64,000 nt of DNA from NCBI GenBank assembly GCA_963565915.1, contig OY751496.1, forward strand, positions 372,001 to 436,000. Reading direction: 5' to 3'. The notes below the pieces were generated by a model. It was not told where the DNA came from. It searched no databases and saw only the letters and a list, made by a program, of their open reading frames with translations. The stretch comes from Entoloma clypeatum (lineage: Eukaryota > Basidiomycota > Agaricomycetes > Agaricales > Entolomataceae). The position numbers were made by a program, and so were the translations under genes. This document shows positions 19,579-32,056 of the stretch, piece by piece; positions within the stretch are counted from its first letter, which is position 1, and each line of letters begins with the position of its first letter.

Positions 19579-21748
19579 ATGCGGGTCACGGTGGTCTATC
19601 GTGCGTGCATAACATTCCTTCATCTTACTGTCAATGAGCTCATCCTTCACTATTTAAAGTCTGTATCCCGTTGATCTTCGTACTGGTTGGCGCCACCAAC
19701 TGGAATCAATGTTTGACTAACATTCGAGACGAAGGGTGGAGGATCGAACACAACATTTTCGATGGCGCAACAGATTCTCATGGCCAACCCATTCCTTTCA
19801 GCAATACTACGACAGCTATAACCTACCATACGTGTACGCTCGCTTGTGGATCGGGGCCTGAAACTATCCAGTGGTCGGTGTTTTCGCAGCAATTCGGTTC
19901 ATGGTTGTTACCATGGCTCGCGCTCGTATCTCAGCTACCGTTCGGAGCCAACGACAAGCAGGACAATCTTGTTGCGACCCTTCTGACTGTGGGATCGCCG
20001 ACCTTGGCGGCTTATTCGCTGGCGCTGACGCTTTTGAACGGGGATTGGATAGCATGGCGCTTCAAATACATCAAATACCCTAATTCCAAGAACGCCATCA
20101 AGAGTCTCAGCAGTCTCCAGCAGTCTCCTCTCAAGGTCACGTCAGACGGACCATTGCTGCCGTCGCTCATTGTTCTCCCACAAAATGATGATTGGTGGAA
20201 GGAGCTTGTGCGTGGGCTGAATTACACCCATACATGGTCAATCTCCGCAGCGGTCTCTATCGCATGGGTGATCATTGCCTACATATTCACTGTTGTCGAC
20301 TCCTTCACCGGCGATGTGATAAGCAGTATCAACTCCAGCGGGCAAGCGATCGGGTCTGTGTGGCTATGGCTTCTCCCCATCGTCCTGGGCTGGCTCCAGA
20401 TTTCACCCAAGTGCGATTCAGAGCGCTTGCCGATGGCTGTGAATGCCGCGAACAACAAAGCCTACGTTGCAAGTGCCACCACTGGCCAAGAACCAATACT
20501 TGTCGCCGGAGACCAGGAACTTGCTGGCAAGTATGCCATATCCCTTGGCTCTGGGTCAGGCGATGTCATGCGCCGTGACGAGGAGTGTACGGTTCCTATA
20601 TATAATTATGCTCGGTTCCTCTCGTGTGTTGAAACGGTGGAAATCGTGGCTAGTGCATTTCACGCGGCTTCAAGAAATGCTCATCAGACTGTTCATAGGA
20701 ACAGACTGGGCACGCGAGAGGAGGTGGAAAATTATTGCAGGTCGGATGTTGATGAGTCCCGGAACCCGCGCGTTCCCATGAGCGCATGGCGAGCGCATGC
20801 ATGGTCCAAGATCTTCATTGCATCCATGGTGGCGTTAATGCTGCAATGGGGCACAACTGGTGCCGCCGTGGTGGCACAGTGGTTCACTCCGACGATTGGT
20901 AAGTGTTAAGGCATCTGATGAGTATGGCGTTTTTTACTGAAACGGATATAGGTCTTGGATGTCGCTCTGGATCGTACATTCTTTATGCCGCAGTTTCCAC
21001 CCTGGTCTGGCTATTGCTCCTTCTCTCCAGTTTCCTATCGTACTATGTCACTCGGATAAATCAGTCCAACGACTCGGACCACGCCGCCACGACCCAGACT
21101 CCCGCCGCCGCCGCCGCCGCCACAACTCAGCCCGAGACTCCCATCGCAACGACTCAGCCCGAGACTCCCATCGCAACGACTCAGCCCGAGACTCCCACCA
21201 CAACTGGGTCAGAGATTCCCCCCGCCGCCGCGACTGGGCTCGAGACTCCCATCGCAAGGACTCACTCAGAGACTGGCCCCGCCCCTACCGCTCAGCCCGA
21301 GACTCCCACCGCAACTGGGTCAGAGATTCCCCCCGCCGCCGCGACTCCGCCCGAGACACCCATCGCAAGGACTCACTCAGAGACTGCCCCCGCCCCCACG
21401 GCTCAGCCCGAGACTCCAGCCCCCAGGACTCAGTCCAATTTCCTACCGTGGATTGCACGACTATTGTCAATCTTACTTCGTCGCGTTGGGAAGGCCTTGG
21501 CGGCATGTAACGCGATCTGGATTGTGGTTTCGTGTGTTTTCCAGTTCAGTAAATTCTATGATAGGTGTTGGTGCAACAGCAGCGTGCTTATGTGGAAGGG
21601 CAAGGCCTATGCTTTTCTTCAATTCACGCCGGACGACGTCCGGGGCGTTACAGGTGCCTGGTACGGTGGAGTAGGCCTCGCCGCTGGGGTGTTACTCATT
21701 TTCTTCCTGTTTTCCTTCATCTACATCAACCCCAAACTCCCCGAGTGA
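19579..21748 (+). CDS. uncharacterised multi-pass membrane protein, duplicate copy A
   Basis: Three exons: 19579-19600, 19660-20898 and 20952-21748, giving 685 residues. The 22-nt first exon holds only the start and six codons; splicing it with the GTGCGT donor yields MRVTVVYLCIPLIFVLVGA, a convincing signal peptide or anchor. Further hydrophobic segments are FGSWLLPWLALVSQL, ATLLTVGSPTLAAYSLALTL, ISAAVSIAWVIIAYIFTVV, IGSVWLWLLPIVLGWL, a pair around the exon 2/3 junction, and two near the C-terminus. Between the last pairs is a Pro/Thr/Glu-rich tract (about 420-545) with two copies of a 37-residue repeat, probably extended and exposed. A CWCNSS motif lies near the C-terminus. I recall similar proteins of unknown function from Agaricomycetes and other fungi, but can assign no role. 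The dense ORFs in other frames of the repeat tract are shadows of its 111-bp periodicity. Confidence 0.8.
21060..21430 (+). repeat. coding Pro/Thr/Glu minisatellite, copy A (about 2 long units)
   Basis: Three 27-bp CCCGAGACTCCCATCGCAACGACTCAG-type steps (PETPIATTQ) are followed by two 111-bp units coding for PETPTATGSEIPPAAATP plus PETPIARTHSET and a GPAPTAQ tail. All steps are multiples of 3, so length changes keep the frame. Confidence 0.85.
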
Positions 21749-24249
21749 AGTAGTAGACCCTGTCCAACCCCTAGTCGTCGTGATCAGCATACTATTATAC
21801 CCAACTTATCATTCGTTGAATTGAAAAATGTTTCTCGTTTCAGTTGTATTTCTGGCCGTGAGGCTCCCATATTTTTTCTGCTCCACCAATGCCACCAACG
21901 AACATTGAGATCAGACAACGTGGGCGTGAAAAGATCATCGATTTATGTTGATCACATTGGGTCGTTAGTCGTCGATGACGATAACCGTGAGGTGGGTGGG
22001 CGGCGGCTGGGGCGCGGCACACAAAATCTCAGAAAACTCCATGACCTCGGCCGTAGACCACCAGCCCTGGGTTCCACCCCTCACAACTCGATCCACTGAC
22101 AATGGCCTCTCAGGCTCGCGTGGAACGATAGCTGGAAGGGGGATGCATAGCACTGAACTTGGCCTGGGGAAGGGCGGGTCCAGCGACAGGCGAAGTTGTG
22201 GCTAGTGGTGGAGGAGACATCGCCCCACCCGGGAGGGGTTGAGTCGGACGCTGAAAGGGCTGGTCCAGGACTCCAATGGCGGACTAAGACGTCCGTTGTC
22301 GTGCGCCTGTAGATGATCACGACCATTCCTCAAGGTATCCATTCCATGCCCCGAAAACGCTTATTCGATTTACATTGATTGTCGGGCAGATCCACGGACT
22401 TGAGATGGTTGAGGTAATGGGTGATACGTGGGTCCAAGGAAATTCATGCTTGTGGCCGTGGAGGCGCTAGGAAGAGACTGCGTCGTTTTCGAGCCTCGCT
22501 GACCCCTCAGAGTTCGCGAAGGAGATGAAAGAGTGGAGGTGGGGTTGCGCTTGATGAGGAGAGAGGCAATTGCGGGGTAGGATGGGTGAGGAGATCTTGA
22601 GAAGGCGTTGAAGAAAATGTCGGCAAAGCAGAAGAAGTACACAAATGAGGCAAGGCCCTTGCTCTCATCGGTTCAGGAAAAGTCAAACTTATTTTACAGC
22701 TGGATTAACGCCATGTTATGATTAGATTTTGATGCTATATCGAAGCTCTGGGACGGAACAACTTGAAGGAGAGTCAATTCAAAGCTATGTTGATTGCATT
22801 GGATAATTGCCCTCAGCAGTGCCAATTTGGGCTCGCGGGAGGCGCAAAAGAGACGGGGCACATTGGGTTCAGTGTGATTGGGGCCAATTGACTCGAAGCT
22901 GAGGTGGGGGGAGGCGATGATGGCGAGGCGGCAGGCCCTGAGGCCTTCGCAACTTGTGCCGATCAAAGGGAGGCGAGCAAGTTGAGCGCTATCCGACGAC
23001 GGCCATGAGGGGCAGCTGCAGGCTGGCTGTTGACGGGCATAGGCCTAGCTTTGTCCAGGCGTAGGTAGATCCGGCGCTGCAGCTGCATCATCGACACGGC
23101 ATTGGTGGGGTGCATAGCGCTTGAGCCAGCTGCTTCAGTGCTACGCGAGGTGGGGTCGTCATTTGCATTTCCCTGCGCCAGCTCGCCCAAACCATCATAT
23201 ATGCTCATACGCCGACCTCCCTCGCTCCCTTTCCCTTTTGCTGCCCCCGTTCTCCCTATCAAAGGCAGGGCCTTCTCCCAGCTCACTGCGGTGAACCGCT
23301 CCCTGCATGAGTCGTGGCAGCGGCGTCGTATGACACATGAACTTTACCAAGTATCCCTCCAATCTGGCCTAGCGGTGTCGACTCTGAGAATCAGATGATT
23401 CGATATTGAGGGAAATAACGTACCTGGGTATTCTCTCGCTATACGGGTCGATGTTCCAGGCAGACAAGTACGACGACTCGGCGAACGTGAGGTTGTATAA
23501 ATTTGAAGTCGGCCGTGGTGGCTGAGGACGAAGCCATGTCGTCTCAGAACAAGGTCAGTTCGAGAACTGAAGGTTGAAGGCCTAGGAGTAAAAAAGACGC
23601 ACGATATGAAGCCGCAATCCAAAACGGGGCTCGGCCGTGCTACTATTCGGGAATCAGCAATTCAGTGAGGCTTTGAAAGATGAGGTATAGAGGAACTGCG
23701 CACGTTCATGCATGGCGGGAGCTGCATAACGCCTTTCTCGCATGAACAAGCCGGTACATCATCATCCAGCATCCGACCTTCGTCCAAGTTTCGTCAAATG
23801 TTGATGTGGCGGGGGAACGTCTCCAGCGGTGAGTAATATACACCGCACATCAACGGAAAAAATACAATATGTAGAGGGGGGGACAAAGTAATCACAATAC
23901 GTCTAAACATTTGCTGGCTCCTGTTAACCTTTTGGCCTTCGCTGCCCTGGTGTTCCTTGAGAAGCAGTGGCCTGTCCCTTCATTTGATGAGATCGAGTTA
24001 TAGCGGTCGTCGGTCGACTCGTGGGGTAGCCGATACCCGTTTGGGGCTGGGACGGGCAGTCGTTGGGCAGTCGGATGCATGGCATCGGGCGAAGGCTCTG
24101 CTAATGCGGTACAATCCTCAACCCCGCGTCTGTTGCAACACCACATCTGACCTCATCCCGCCACCTCTGATCCCACCTAAGTATATACTCCGGAAAAACC
24201 CCTACAACGGTACGACCTCAGCCCAGCGACGTTAATGCAAAATACAATG
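21749..24249. other. spacer between the duplicate membrane-protein genes
   Basis: The first ~700 bp is the 3' flank shared with copy B. The rest (22460-24249) is unique to this copy and shows only short, unassignable frames. No gene is called. Confidence 0.45.
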
Positions 24250-24811
24250 CGCAACTCCAAGTTTACAGTCGCCGTGACATGAATGGACTTTATCATATTC
24301 ACTCCTCAAGGCTTTCACTCGGAGGACCAACGCCGCGATACTTACAGCTTTTGCTCAAGGATATTTTTCGCTGAAGAAGATAGTTCGTCCGATCACACGA
24401 TTTCATATATATATTCAATTGTAAGTACTTCCTCATCCATGATCTGTGTTCCGCTGTATAACATCAGACAGGTTGTCTCATGCGTTTTCCGTTGATTTTT
24501 GGTTTTGACAGTGTTAATTCGTTCGATCGGCGGATCTCCGGGTCCGAAATGATATTTTCCAACTTGAATACACCGCAAGTGCTTTCCTTTGCTCTTCAAA
24601 CCACAGATCTGTGATTTATTGAACCCGTCGTACTAGTACCTCGCCGCACCTGGCTCATGTCATAAACTGTGTTGATTACGTCGCTTCCATTGCACACAGC
24701 ATCAAGGGTTCAGTGCAGAGTTTATAAAGTCGGACGAGTCGGAGATGTGCGCTAAAGCTATCATTGTCATTCCACTTTCCGACTCATACATCGCTGTTGC
24801 ATCAACACAAG

Positions 24812-27270
24812 ATGCGGGTCACGGTGGTCTATCGTGCGTGCATAACATTCCTTCATCTTACTGTCAATGAGCTCATCCTTCACTATTTGAAGTCTGTATC
24901 CCGTTGATCTTCGTACTGGTTGGCGCCACCAACTGGACTCAGTGTTTGACTAACATTCGAGACGAAGGATGGAGGATCGAACACAACATTTTCGACGGCG
25001 CAACAGATTCTCATGGCAAACACATTCCTTTCAGCAATACTACGACAGCTATAACCTACCATACATGCACGCTCGCTTGTGGATCAGGGCCTGAACCTAT
25101 TCAGTGGTCGGTGTTTTCGCAGCAATTCGGTTCATGGTTGTTACCATGGCTCGCGCTCGTATCTCAGCTACCGTTCGGAGCCAACGACAAGCAGGACAAT
25201 CTTGTTGCGACCCTTCTGACTGTGGGATCGCCGACCTTGGCGGCTTATTCGCTGGCGCTGACGCTTTTGAACGGGGATTGGATAGCATGGCGCTTCAAAT
25301 ACATCAAATACCCTAATTCCAAGAACGCCATCAAGAGTCTCAGCAGTCTCCAGCAGTCTCCTCTCAAGGTCACGTCAGACGGACCATTGCTGCCATCGCT
25401 CATTGTTCTCCCACAAAATGATGGTTCGTGGGGGGAACTTGTGGATAAGTTGAATTACACCCATACATGGTCAATCTCCGCAGTGGTCTCTATCGCATGG
25501 GTAATCATTGCCTACATATTCACTGTTGTCGACTCCTTCACCGGCGATGTGATAAGCAGTATCAACTCCAACGGGCAAGCAATCGGGTCTGTGTGGCTAT
25601 GGCTTCTCCCCATCGTCCTGGGCTGGCTCCAGATTTCACCCAAGTGCGATTCAATGCGCTTGCCGGCGGCTGTGAACAGCGCGAACGGGATGGCCCGCGT
25701 TGCGAGTGCCATCGCTGACCAAGAACCAATACTTGTCACCGATGACCGGGAACTTGCTGGCCAGTATGCCATATCCCTTGGCTCTAGGTCAGGCGATGTC
25801 ATGCGCCGTGACGAGGAGTGTACGGTTCCTATATATAATTATGCTAGGTTCCTCTCGTGTGTTGAAACGGTGGAAATCGTGGCTAGTGCATTTCACGCGG
25901 CTTCAGAAAATGCTCGAAAACATATTCCCGTCCGACGCGGTCATGGGTGGAACGGAGTACAGAATAACATGAACAGAATGGGCACGCGAGAGGAGGTGGA
26001 AAATTATTGCAGGTCGAATGTTGAAGGTTTCCGGAACCCGGTCGTTCCCACGAGCGCATGGCGAGCGCATGCATGGTCCAAGATCTTCCGAGCATCCGCG
26101 GTGGCGTTGGTGCTGCAATGGGGCACAACAGGTGCCGCCGTGGTGGCGCAGTGGTTCACTCCGACGATTGGTAAGTGCTAAGGCGGCTGATGCGTGTTGT
26201 TTTGTACTGAAACGGGTATAGGTCTTGGATGTCGCTCTGGATCGTACATTCTTTATGCCGCAGTTTCCACCCTGGTCTGGCTATTGCTCCTTCTCTCCAG
26301 TTTCCTATCGTACTATGTCACTCGGATAAATCAGTCCAACGACCACGCCGCCACGACCCAGACTCCCCCCGCCGCCGCCACGACTCAGCCCATCGCAACG
26401 ACTCAGCCCGAGACTCCCACCGCAACTGGGTCAGAGATTCCCCCCGTCGCAGCAACTCCGCCCGAGACACCCATCGCAAGGACTCACTCAGAGACTGGCC
26501 CCGCCCTCGCGACTCCCGCCGCCCCCACGGCTCAGCCCGAGACTCCCACCGCAACTGGGTCAAAGATTCCCCCCGTCGCCGCGACTCCGCCCGAGACACC
26601 CATCGCAAGGACTCACTCAGAGACTGGCCCCGCCCCTACCGCTCAGCCCGAGACTCCCACCGCAACTGGGTCAAAGATTCCCCCCGTCGCCGCGACTCCG
26701 CCCGAGACTCCCAATGCAAAGACTCACTCAGAGACTGGGTCAGAGATTCCCCCCGTCGCCGCGACTCCGCCCGAGACTCCCATCGCAAGGACTCACTCAG
26801 AGACTGGCCCCGCCCCTACCGCTCAGCCCGAGACTCCCACCGCAACTGGGTCAGAGATTCCCCCCGCCGCCGCGACTCCGCCCGAGACACCCATCGCAAG
26901 GACTCACTCAGAGACTGCCCCCGCCCCCACGGCTCAGCCCGAGACTCCAGCCCCCAGGACTCAGTCCAATTTCCTACCGTGGATTGCACGACTATTGTCA
27001 ATCTTACTTCGTCGCGTTGGGAAGGCCTTGGCGGCATGTAACGCGATCTGGATTGTGATTTCGTGTGTTTTCCAGTTCAGTAACTTCTATGATAGGTGTT
27101 GGTGCAACAGCAGCGCGCTTATGTGGAAGGGCAAGGCCTACGCTTTTCTTCAATTCACGCCGGACGACGTCCAGGGTGTTACAGGTGCCTGGTTCGGCGG
27201 AGTAGGCCTCGCCGCTGTGGTCGTACTCAGTTTCTTCCTGTTTTCCTTCGTCTACAGCAACCCTGAGTGA
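24812..27270 (+). CDS. uncharacterised multi-pass membrane protein, duplicate copy B
   Basis: Same structure as copy A: exons 24812-24833, 24893-26170 and 26222-27270, giving 782 residues, again with the 22-nt first exon supplying MRVTVVY. Residues 1 to about 210 are nearly identical to copy A. Differences cluster in the loop after IGSVWLWLLPIVLGWL, where copy B reads SMRLPAAVNSANGMAR, in a longer segment near HIPVRRGHGWNGVQNN, and in the Pro/Thr/Glu tract, which holds about five 37-residue units instead of two. This accounts for most of the extra 97 residues. The C-terminal part after NFLPW is almost the same in both. Such a pattern fits recent tandem duplication with repeat slippage or conversion. 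Both copies have full frames and intact splice sites, so both are probably expressed. Function unknown; membrane location is inferred. Confidence 0.8.
26335..26955 (+). repeat. coding Pro/Thr/Glu minisatellite, copy B (about 5 long units)
   Basis: Imperfect 111-bp units with S-to-K and A-to-V variants (GSKIPPVAATPPETP). One unit is shortened by loss of the GPAPTAQ tail, and one carries an extra ALATPAAPTAQ. The last unit matches the last unit of copy A, pointing to expansion in the interior. Confidence 0.85.
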
Positions 27271-27804
27271 AGTAGTAGACCCTGTCCAACCCCTAGTCGT
27301 CGTGATCAGCATACTATTATACCCAACTTATCATTCTTTGAATTGAAAAATGTTTCTCGTTTCGGCATACAAAATCTCCATGACCTCGGCCGTAGACCAC
27401 CAGCCCTGGGTTCCCCCACAACTTGATCCACTGGCCTCTCAGGCTCGCGTGGAATGATAGCTGTAAGGGGGTTACCGTTGCCCAGTAGGGTCAGGTCTGT
27501 TTGCAATTTGTAAAAGCCTTTTTCCTCCGATGGGGTCCTATTTTTGAGAGTCACGTCGTCACATTTTCATCGTGTGTGTCGTATAAGCCGAATCCCCCCC
27601 GTCCGTACCTGCCATCAATCATTGATGGCTGCTCATCAACGTCGTCCAGCACCTCCGAACGATGTCCTGATGCACTCCCACACCCCTTTCCCTCATCAAA
27701 TCCCGCCTCCCTCCACACCAGGACCTTCCCTCCGGCTCTCCCATCCCATTATATGGCTATAAAACAATACCCCCACACTCAGGTAAGTCAATTAATGATA
27801 GGGA

Positions 27805-28508
27805 GCAGTTTTATTAGGTACATTTCGCTTTTTATACACTAGTATAGCATTCCTATCCCCTCCTCATTGTTTTTATAGGTATATACTTAGATGTGGGGCT
27901 TTTGCTATCAGTAGATGTAGTCAGTAGTAAGTCCTTACAAGTTATGCACAATTTTTAAACAGTAAGATCAACATGCTAGGTAAGTAATACTGTTTTTTTA
28001 TGTGTTCCTCCTACCTCACTTATTTCCCTTCAATATATCACCCCCAAGGCTGGCACAGCCGACACTTGGAGACCTATTAGCATCTAGGAGTATGCCTAGA
28101 CACTTCCCCTGATAGTCTGCCTCACCTTATGACCTGATAGACACCCCAGGTGTGTGTGTCTGATTTTTGCTGTTTCATTATCTTCCACTCATGCTGGGAC
28201 ACATCTGATGCCTTGTCTGGACCTCAATATAACCTAGTACTAACATACAGCTGTCCCATAAGGGATAGGGCCATGGTACATGGCATGGGGGGATGTGCTC
28301 CTCCTCCTCCCTTGCTTGATTCACTTTTTCCCACCTAAATACACCTGTATCCCCCTTATAATTTGATATATATTCATGAGTTATATAATACTACACATAG
28401 GATAAACTACTGAGGCCTACATCTAAGTATATACCTATAAAGACAATGAGGACGGGATAGGAATGCTATACTAGTGTATAAAAAGCGAAATGTATCTAAT
28501 AAAACTGC
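27805..28508. mobile_element. MITE-like element with ~95 bp terminal inverted repeats
   Basis: GCAGTTTTATTAGGTACATTTCGC at the left matches, in reverse complement, the right end ...GCGAAATGTATCTAATAAAACTGC; the match runs about 95 bp inward to ATACTTAGATGT. It is ~700 bp long and has no transposase. It is absent from the corresponding place in copy A, so it entered copy B after the duplication. A target duplication is not clear. Confidence 0.7.
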
Positions 28509-28775
28509 AGTGGTGGAGGAGACATCGCCCGTGGAAAAGTAATAGCCGGGGAGAGGGGTTGGCTTGGACGCTGAATGTGGTGAGAACTGGTCCAATGGCC
28601 GACCCAAGCCGTCCGTTGTCATGCGCCTGTGGATGGTCGCACCTCTGAGTCTTCCTCAAGGTATCCATTCCATGCCCCAAAAATGCTATTGCTTGTCGGG
28701 CAGATCCACAGACTTGAAATGGTTGAGGTAATGGGTGCTACATGGGTCCAAGGAAATTCATGCTTGTGGCTTGGG

Positions 28776-30400
28776 GAAGGATGCTTACAAGGTCAGAGAT
28801 TTGTCGGCCTCCAGAACTTGGGGGGCCGGAACGGTGCCCTCATTATCTGCTCAGCCCCTGTCCTCTTTTGGCTCCCTCCAACTCTTCCTGCCCCGTTGCC
28901 AGAGATGACGCCAATGACGGTGACCGTACCAGCACCATGTTATCTCCATCCTCATTGTCTTCTTCGTTGTCACCCTTCATCACGATCTGCCTGCCTCACC
29001 CCTGACCATCTCCATCTCTCAAGCCCAGCAAACTCTGTTTAGTCCAATCTGTACCATCCAGCCTCCCCGATGCTGTATGCGGATGCCTCTGATTCCGAGT
29101 CCTCTTCACTTTTTCCCAAAGCCTCTGCCCTCTCCCTCAAATGGCTCGTCTTCCTGGCACCAACACCCGACCAAATAGCGATTGGCGGTGGACCAAGCCT
29201 GACATAAGTAGCTGAGTTCGACTTCCCCAACTTCCTCTATCCACGGCCCATCCCACAAAACTTGACGCAATTCCCACAAGCAGTTGAGGCGGGGACCCCA
29301 GGGAAAGGACTCAGAAGGCCCATTGCACTTGTCCTGGAATCCGGAGTTGTGGCCCGACCCACAACCTCTCACAGATGCAAGGATGCTTTTGACGTCCCCA
29401 TACATGGAGTGAATGACCGCTGACCGTTCCTCGCTCCGGGTTGTGAGTTGGGGTTGACTCCATACTTTTGACCCTCCATCCTTCTGAGAACCTCTTCGAA
29501 GAACGAATCCTCTGCCATAGACAGTGTTCTGGTGCACGACTGCAGACAGTCTGAGTCCTGATCGGGGGGACTCAATGATGGATCCGTTGCCCGCAAAGAG
29601 TCAAGATTGAACAAAGACAAGGAGAGGTGGCGATAGTTACGGCAGTGTGGACTGCAGGTTCAATTGAAGGGACAGGCTGGGAAAGAGGTGTAGGCTGGGG
29701 CAATGGATGAATGCGTGAAGCATTTGTAGATGATGGAAAACACGGGAGAGAACGATGACGGGGGGTTGGGTCAAAGCGGTCTGGGAGGCAAAATCCTAGG
29801 GTATGCAACGGCTAGTGGGTGTCAGTCACCAAGGTGTATTGCTTGCTTGATGTGTGCAGTTTTGTGCCAATGATGGCTGGCATTGAGAGAAGAGAAGTAG
29901 ATGATGGGAATGTGGTGGGGAAGGTGGGAAGTGCGATGGTGGAGGGGGGAGGGGGGGGGAACGGGACCGCCATCAGCCCCTGGAGTGGTATCCTCAGTGC
30001 TTGCAATCCTCCATCGCAAAACTCTTTACCATGAGAGAAAGAATCAGTACCATTCAATACAGGCCTGAAGCAAGGTAAAAACCTGAAGTATGAAGAAACC
30101 CAGGCAAAGACACCTTGACAACAAATGGTCATCTGCACTCTTTGCAAATACTCCATGAGGGCCGTAACTTGGAATATAGGAATCTCGTGTCGCAGGCGGT
30201 GGCTGTAATAGCCAGAGTCAAGTTTGGATGTTGTCTGAGCTGGCCAGCTGTTACAAATGCTTCCAGGCTGCTGTACAGTTGTGGCTTCATTTGGCGATCA
30301 GATGGTGAGCTTCTCACTTGGTAGACATATACTCACCTCCTTTCAGGTAGTGGTTTGAGGGGTTAGGGGTCCTCATGGAAAAGCTTATACACCCAGTGTA
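28776..30400. other. intergenic or gene-remnant region
   Basis: No gene is assignable. On the minus strand two overlapping frames (29369-29620 and 29106-29537) could be pieces of one decayed reading frame related by a frameshift, rich in Trp, Cys and Gly near LNCLWELRQVLWDGPW, but I recognise no family. A G-run lies at 29944-29959. Confidence 0.35.
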
Positions 30401-30417
30401 AGACAGTCTTCCTTTCG

Positions 30418-32056
30418 TTGTTCTCCCTTACTACTACTCAGTATGCAGGTGCATATCAGTATGACCCTCACTGCCGCTTCATCCTAACATTGATTCTTCA
30501 GCTGGTCAATGTCTCGTTAGAGATCCACTTCAGACCTAGAAACGGGCAACCTGAGTCAACTAGTACGATCACAGAGAGTTTGCCCTCAGACACTCCGGTT
30601 AGTGCATTCTGTGAGATTGTTCGTATGAGAGCAAGTTAGTACCAAAATCATGCACATCTGTTTCCCAAGAGTGACCGCTCCGACTTGCAGAGATACCACC
30701 TGATGTCGCCATTACGGTTGAACCTCAGCCTTTACAACTTTGAGTTACCAACGGGACATCCATTTATCATCCTACCCAAAATGACGGTCATCTAGAGATA
30801 TCCTTGTAGGTGCGCTGCGGTGCAACCTCTTCTCATCTGAACTCAATGTGTCTTGTTCTTAGGCATCAACCTCTCATCAATTATTTCAAGAACTATCGTG
30901 CTGAACATGGGCTTCTACCACAATGGCCAGAGTACAAGCAATCCCGCTCCACCAGACACCCTCATGGTAAAAAGCAGCATGATGCGAAAGAGGCATCAAT
31001 ACATGCCGGCCCTGCCAAATTTCCAATTCCTTTGAACTCTTCGCGTCCCCGACAATGCAGACAAATATTTGTTGCCACCAGTAGGCATTGCGTAGACTCC
31101 GATTTATCAAATTGTAATGTTCAAGCCTTCCACAGGGATTGGGAATATTTTTCCTTGTACCTGTCAACCAAATTTCCACCAAATTACCACCTGAGATCAG
31201 CAAAAGAGGAGGTTACCTTATGGTACGAAGGGCCACTTCATTTCATTTTCTGATTCTGTAGTAAAACATGCAAATGGTAGCCGATGTTCCAACGGGAGGC
31301 TCTCTGGATTAGTTTTGCTGGGTCTGGGGAGTGTGCGGCGAAGATATCGGTCGGTGGTGAGTAACAAGCAAGTTCGAACTCCCCCACATTTTTGAAACAT
31401 CATGAGCAGGAATAAATGCCATTGACTGGCGAGAACCAACAGTCTCCATTGAAGGAAGGTATTCAGGACTATGTTGCTCTACCAACGCAGCCATGGTTGG
31501 ATGGAATTTGCACTTCTCCAGGTGTTGTGCGCCAGGTTCGGCGCTCCACAGATTACTTGACTTCAGCACTCCCGACTGACTATGCATGTAGTTCATCGCT
31601 ATGCGGCTTGGCCACGGGTACACTGTAGAAGAACAAATGACGGGCCATGCCGTTCATGGTGGCATTCAGATCGATATATTTCCAAGCCTAAAACATGCCA
31701 TTGCCTGCAAGTCGGAAACTGGTACAAAACTGGACATTACACGTTCACTGCAGGAGCTCGGTTTACTTCCCGACGCAAACCTCAGGATGACCGTATTGTA
31801 GGGTTCTGCATGCTCTGACCGAGTCCTGAACTAAGTGTGCCTGTTAGGTGTCTTCCATCGTGCGTAACGGTCAAGGACTTGCTGTCCAAAGGTGCATCCG
31901 AGCTGAAGATCAACATGGTGTGCCGGGAAAAAGGTCCGTTTCTTTGTTTGCAAAGTTCCCCAGTCCGACTCTTTTTTTTTCTGCAGGCAATGTTGCTGTT
32001 CACATGTTGACAGGAAAAAAAATGATTGATATAGATTGGGAGTGGAGCGACACCAT
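30418..32056 (+). pseudogene. left half of a ubiquitin-like/RING gene, cut by the hAT insertion
   Basis: Best evidence is at 31990-32056, where GNVAVHMLTGKKMIDIDW is the first strand-turn-strand of a ubiquitin fold (compare VKTLTGKTITLEV) and stops mid-domain at the hAT target site. Just upstream, separated by probable introns, are GIQIDIFPSLKHAIACKSET, then LDITRSLQELGLLPDANLRM (to 31798), and GVFHRA (31850). Further upstream, VSLEIHFRPRNGQ (about 30510) and IPPDVAITVEPQPLQL (about 30693) may be earlier exons. This order (N-terminal domain, FPxLxxxKHA, GVFHR, ubiquitin-like, RING) recalls an uncharacterised, expanded Agaricomycete family. In-frame stops after GVFHRA and after PQPLQL suggest decay. 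The start and exact splice sites cannot be fixed, so the left limit is approximate. Confidence 0.6.
32049..32056. repeat. 8-bp target duplication GACACCAT of the hAT element, left copy
   Basis: GACACCAT directly precedes the left TIR; the same octamer directly follows the right TIR at 40576-40583. Eight base pairs is the hallmark of hAT insertion. Confidence 0.95.

Larger units (their letters stand above)
18845..22455 (+). repeat. segmental duplication, copy A
   Basis: Corresponds to 24250-28775 (copy B): upstream leader, whole gene, 3' flank (AGTAGTAGACCCTGTCC..., GTGGTGGAGGAGACATCGCC, GTCGGGCAGATCCAC) in the same order and orientation. The gene starts are 5233 bp apart. Copy A has an extra hairpin repeat (18876-19023). 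Copy B has extra coding repeats and a MITE in its 3' flank. Confidence 0.85.
24250..28775 (+). repeat. segmental duplication, copy B
   Basis: Homologous to 18845-22455. Starts with GCAACTCCAAGTTTACAG and the shared GGACTTTATCATATTCACTCC, includes the second membrane-protein gene, and ends in the shared GATCCACAGACTTG...GTCCAAGGAAATTCATGC segment. A ~700 bp MITE (27805-28508) lies within the 3' part. Confidence 0.85.

Noticed and set aside
21048..21510. Long Arg/Asp/Ser-rich open frames (RDSHRN-type repeats) overlapping the membrane-protein minisatellite, also at 26229-27058
   Set aside because: They are shadows: the 111-bp period is a multiple of 3, so once open, every frame stays open. The annotated frame has flanking membrane segments and splice sites in both duplicates.
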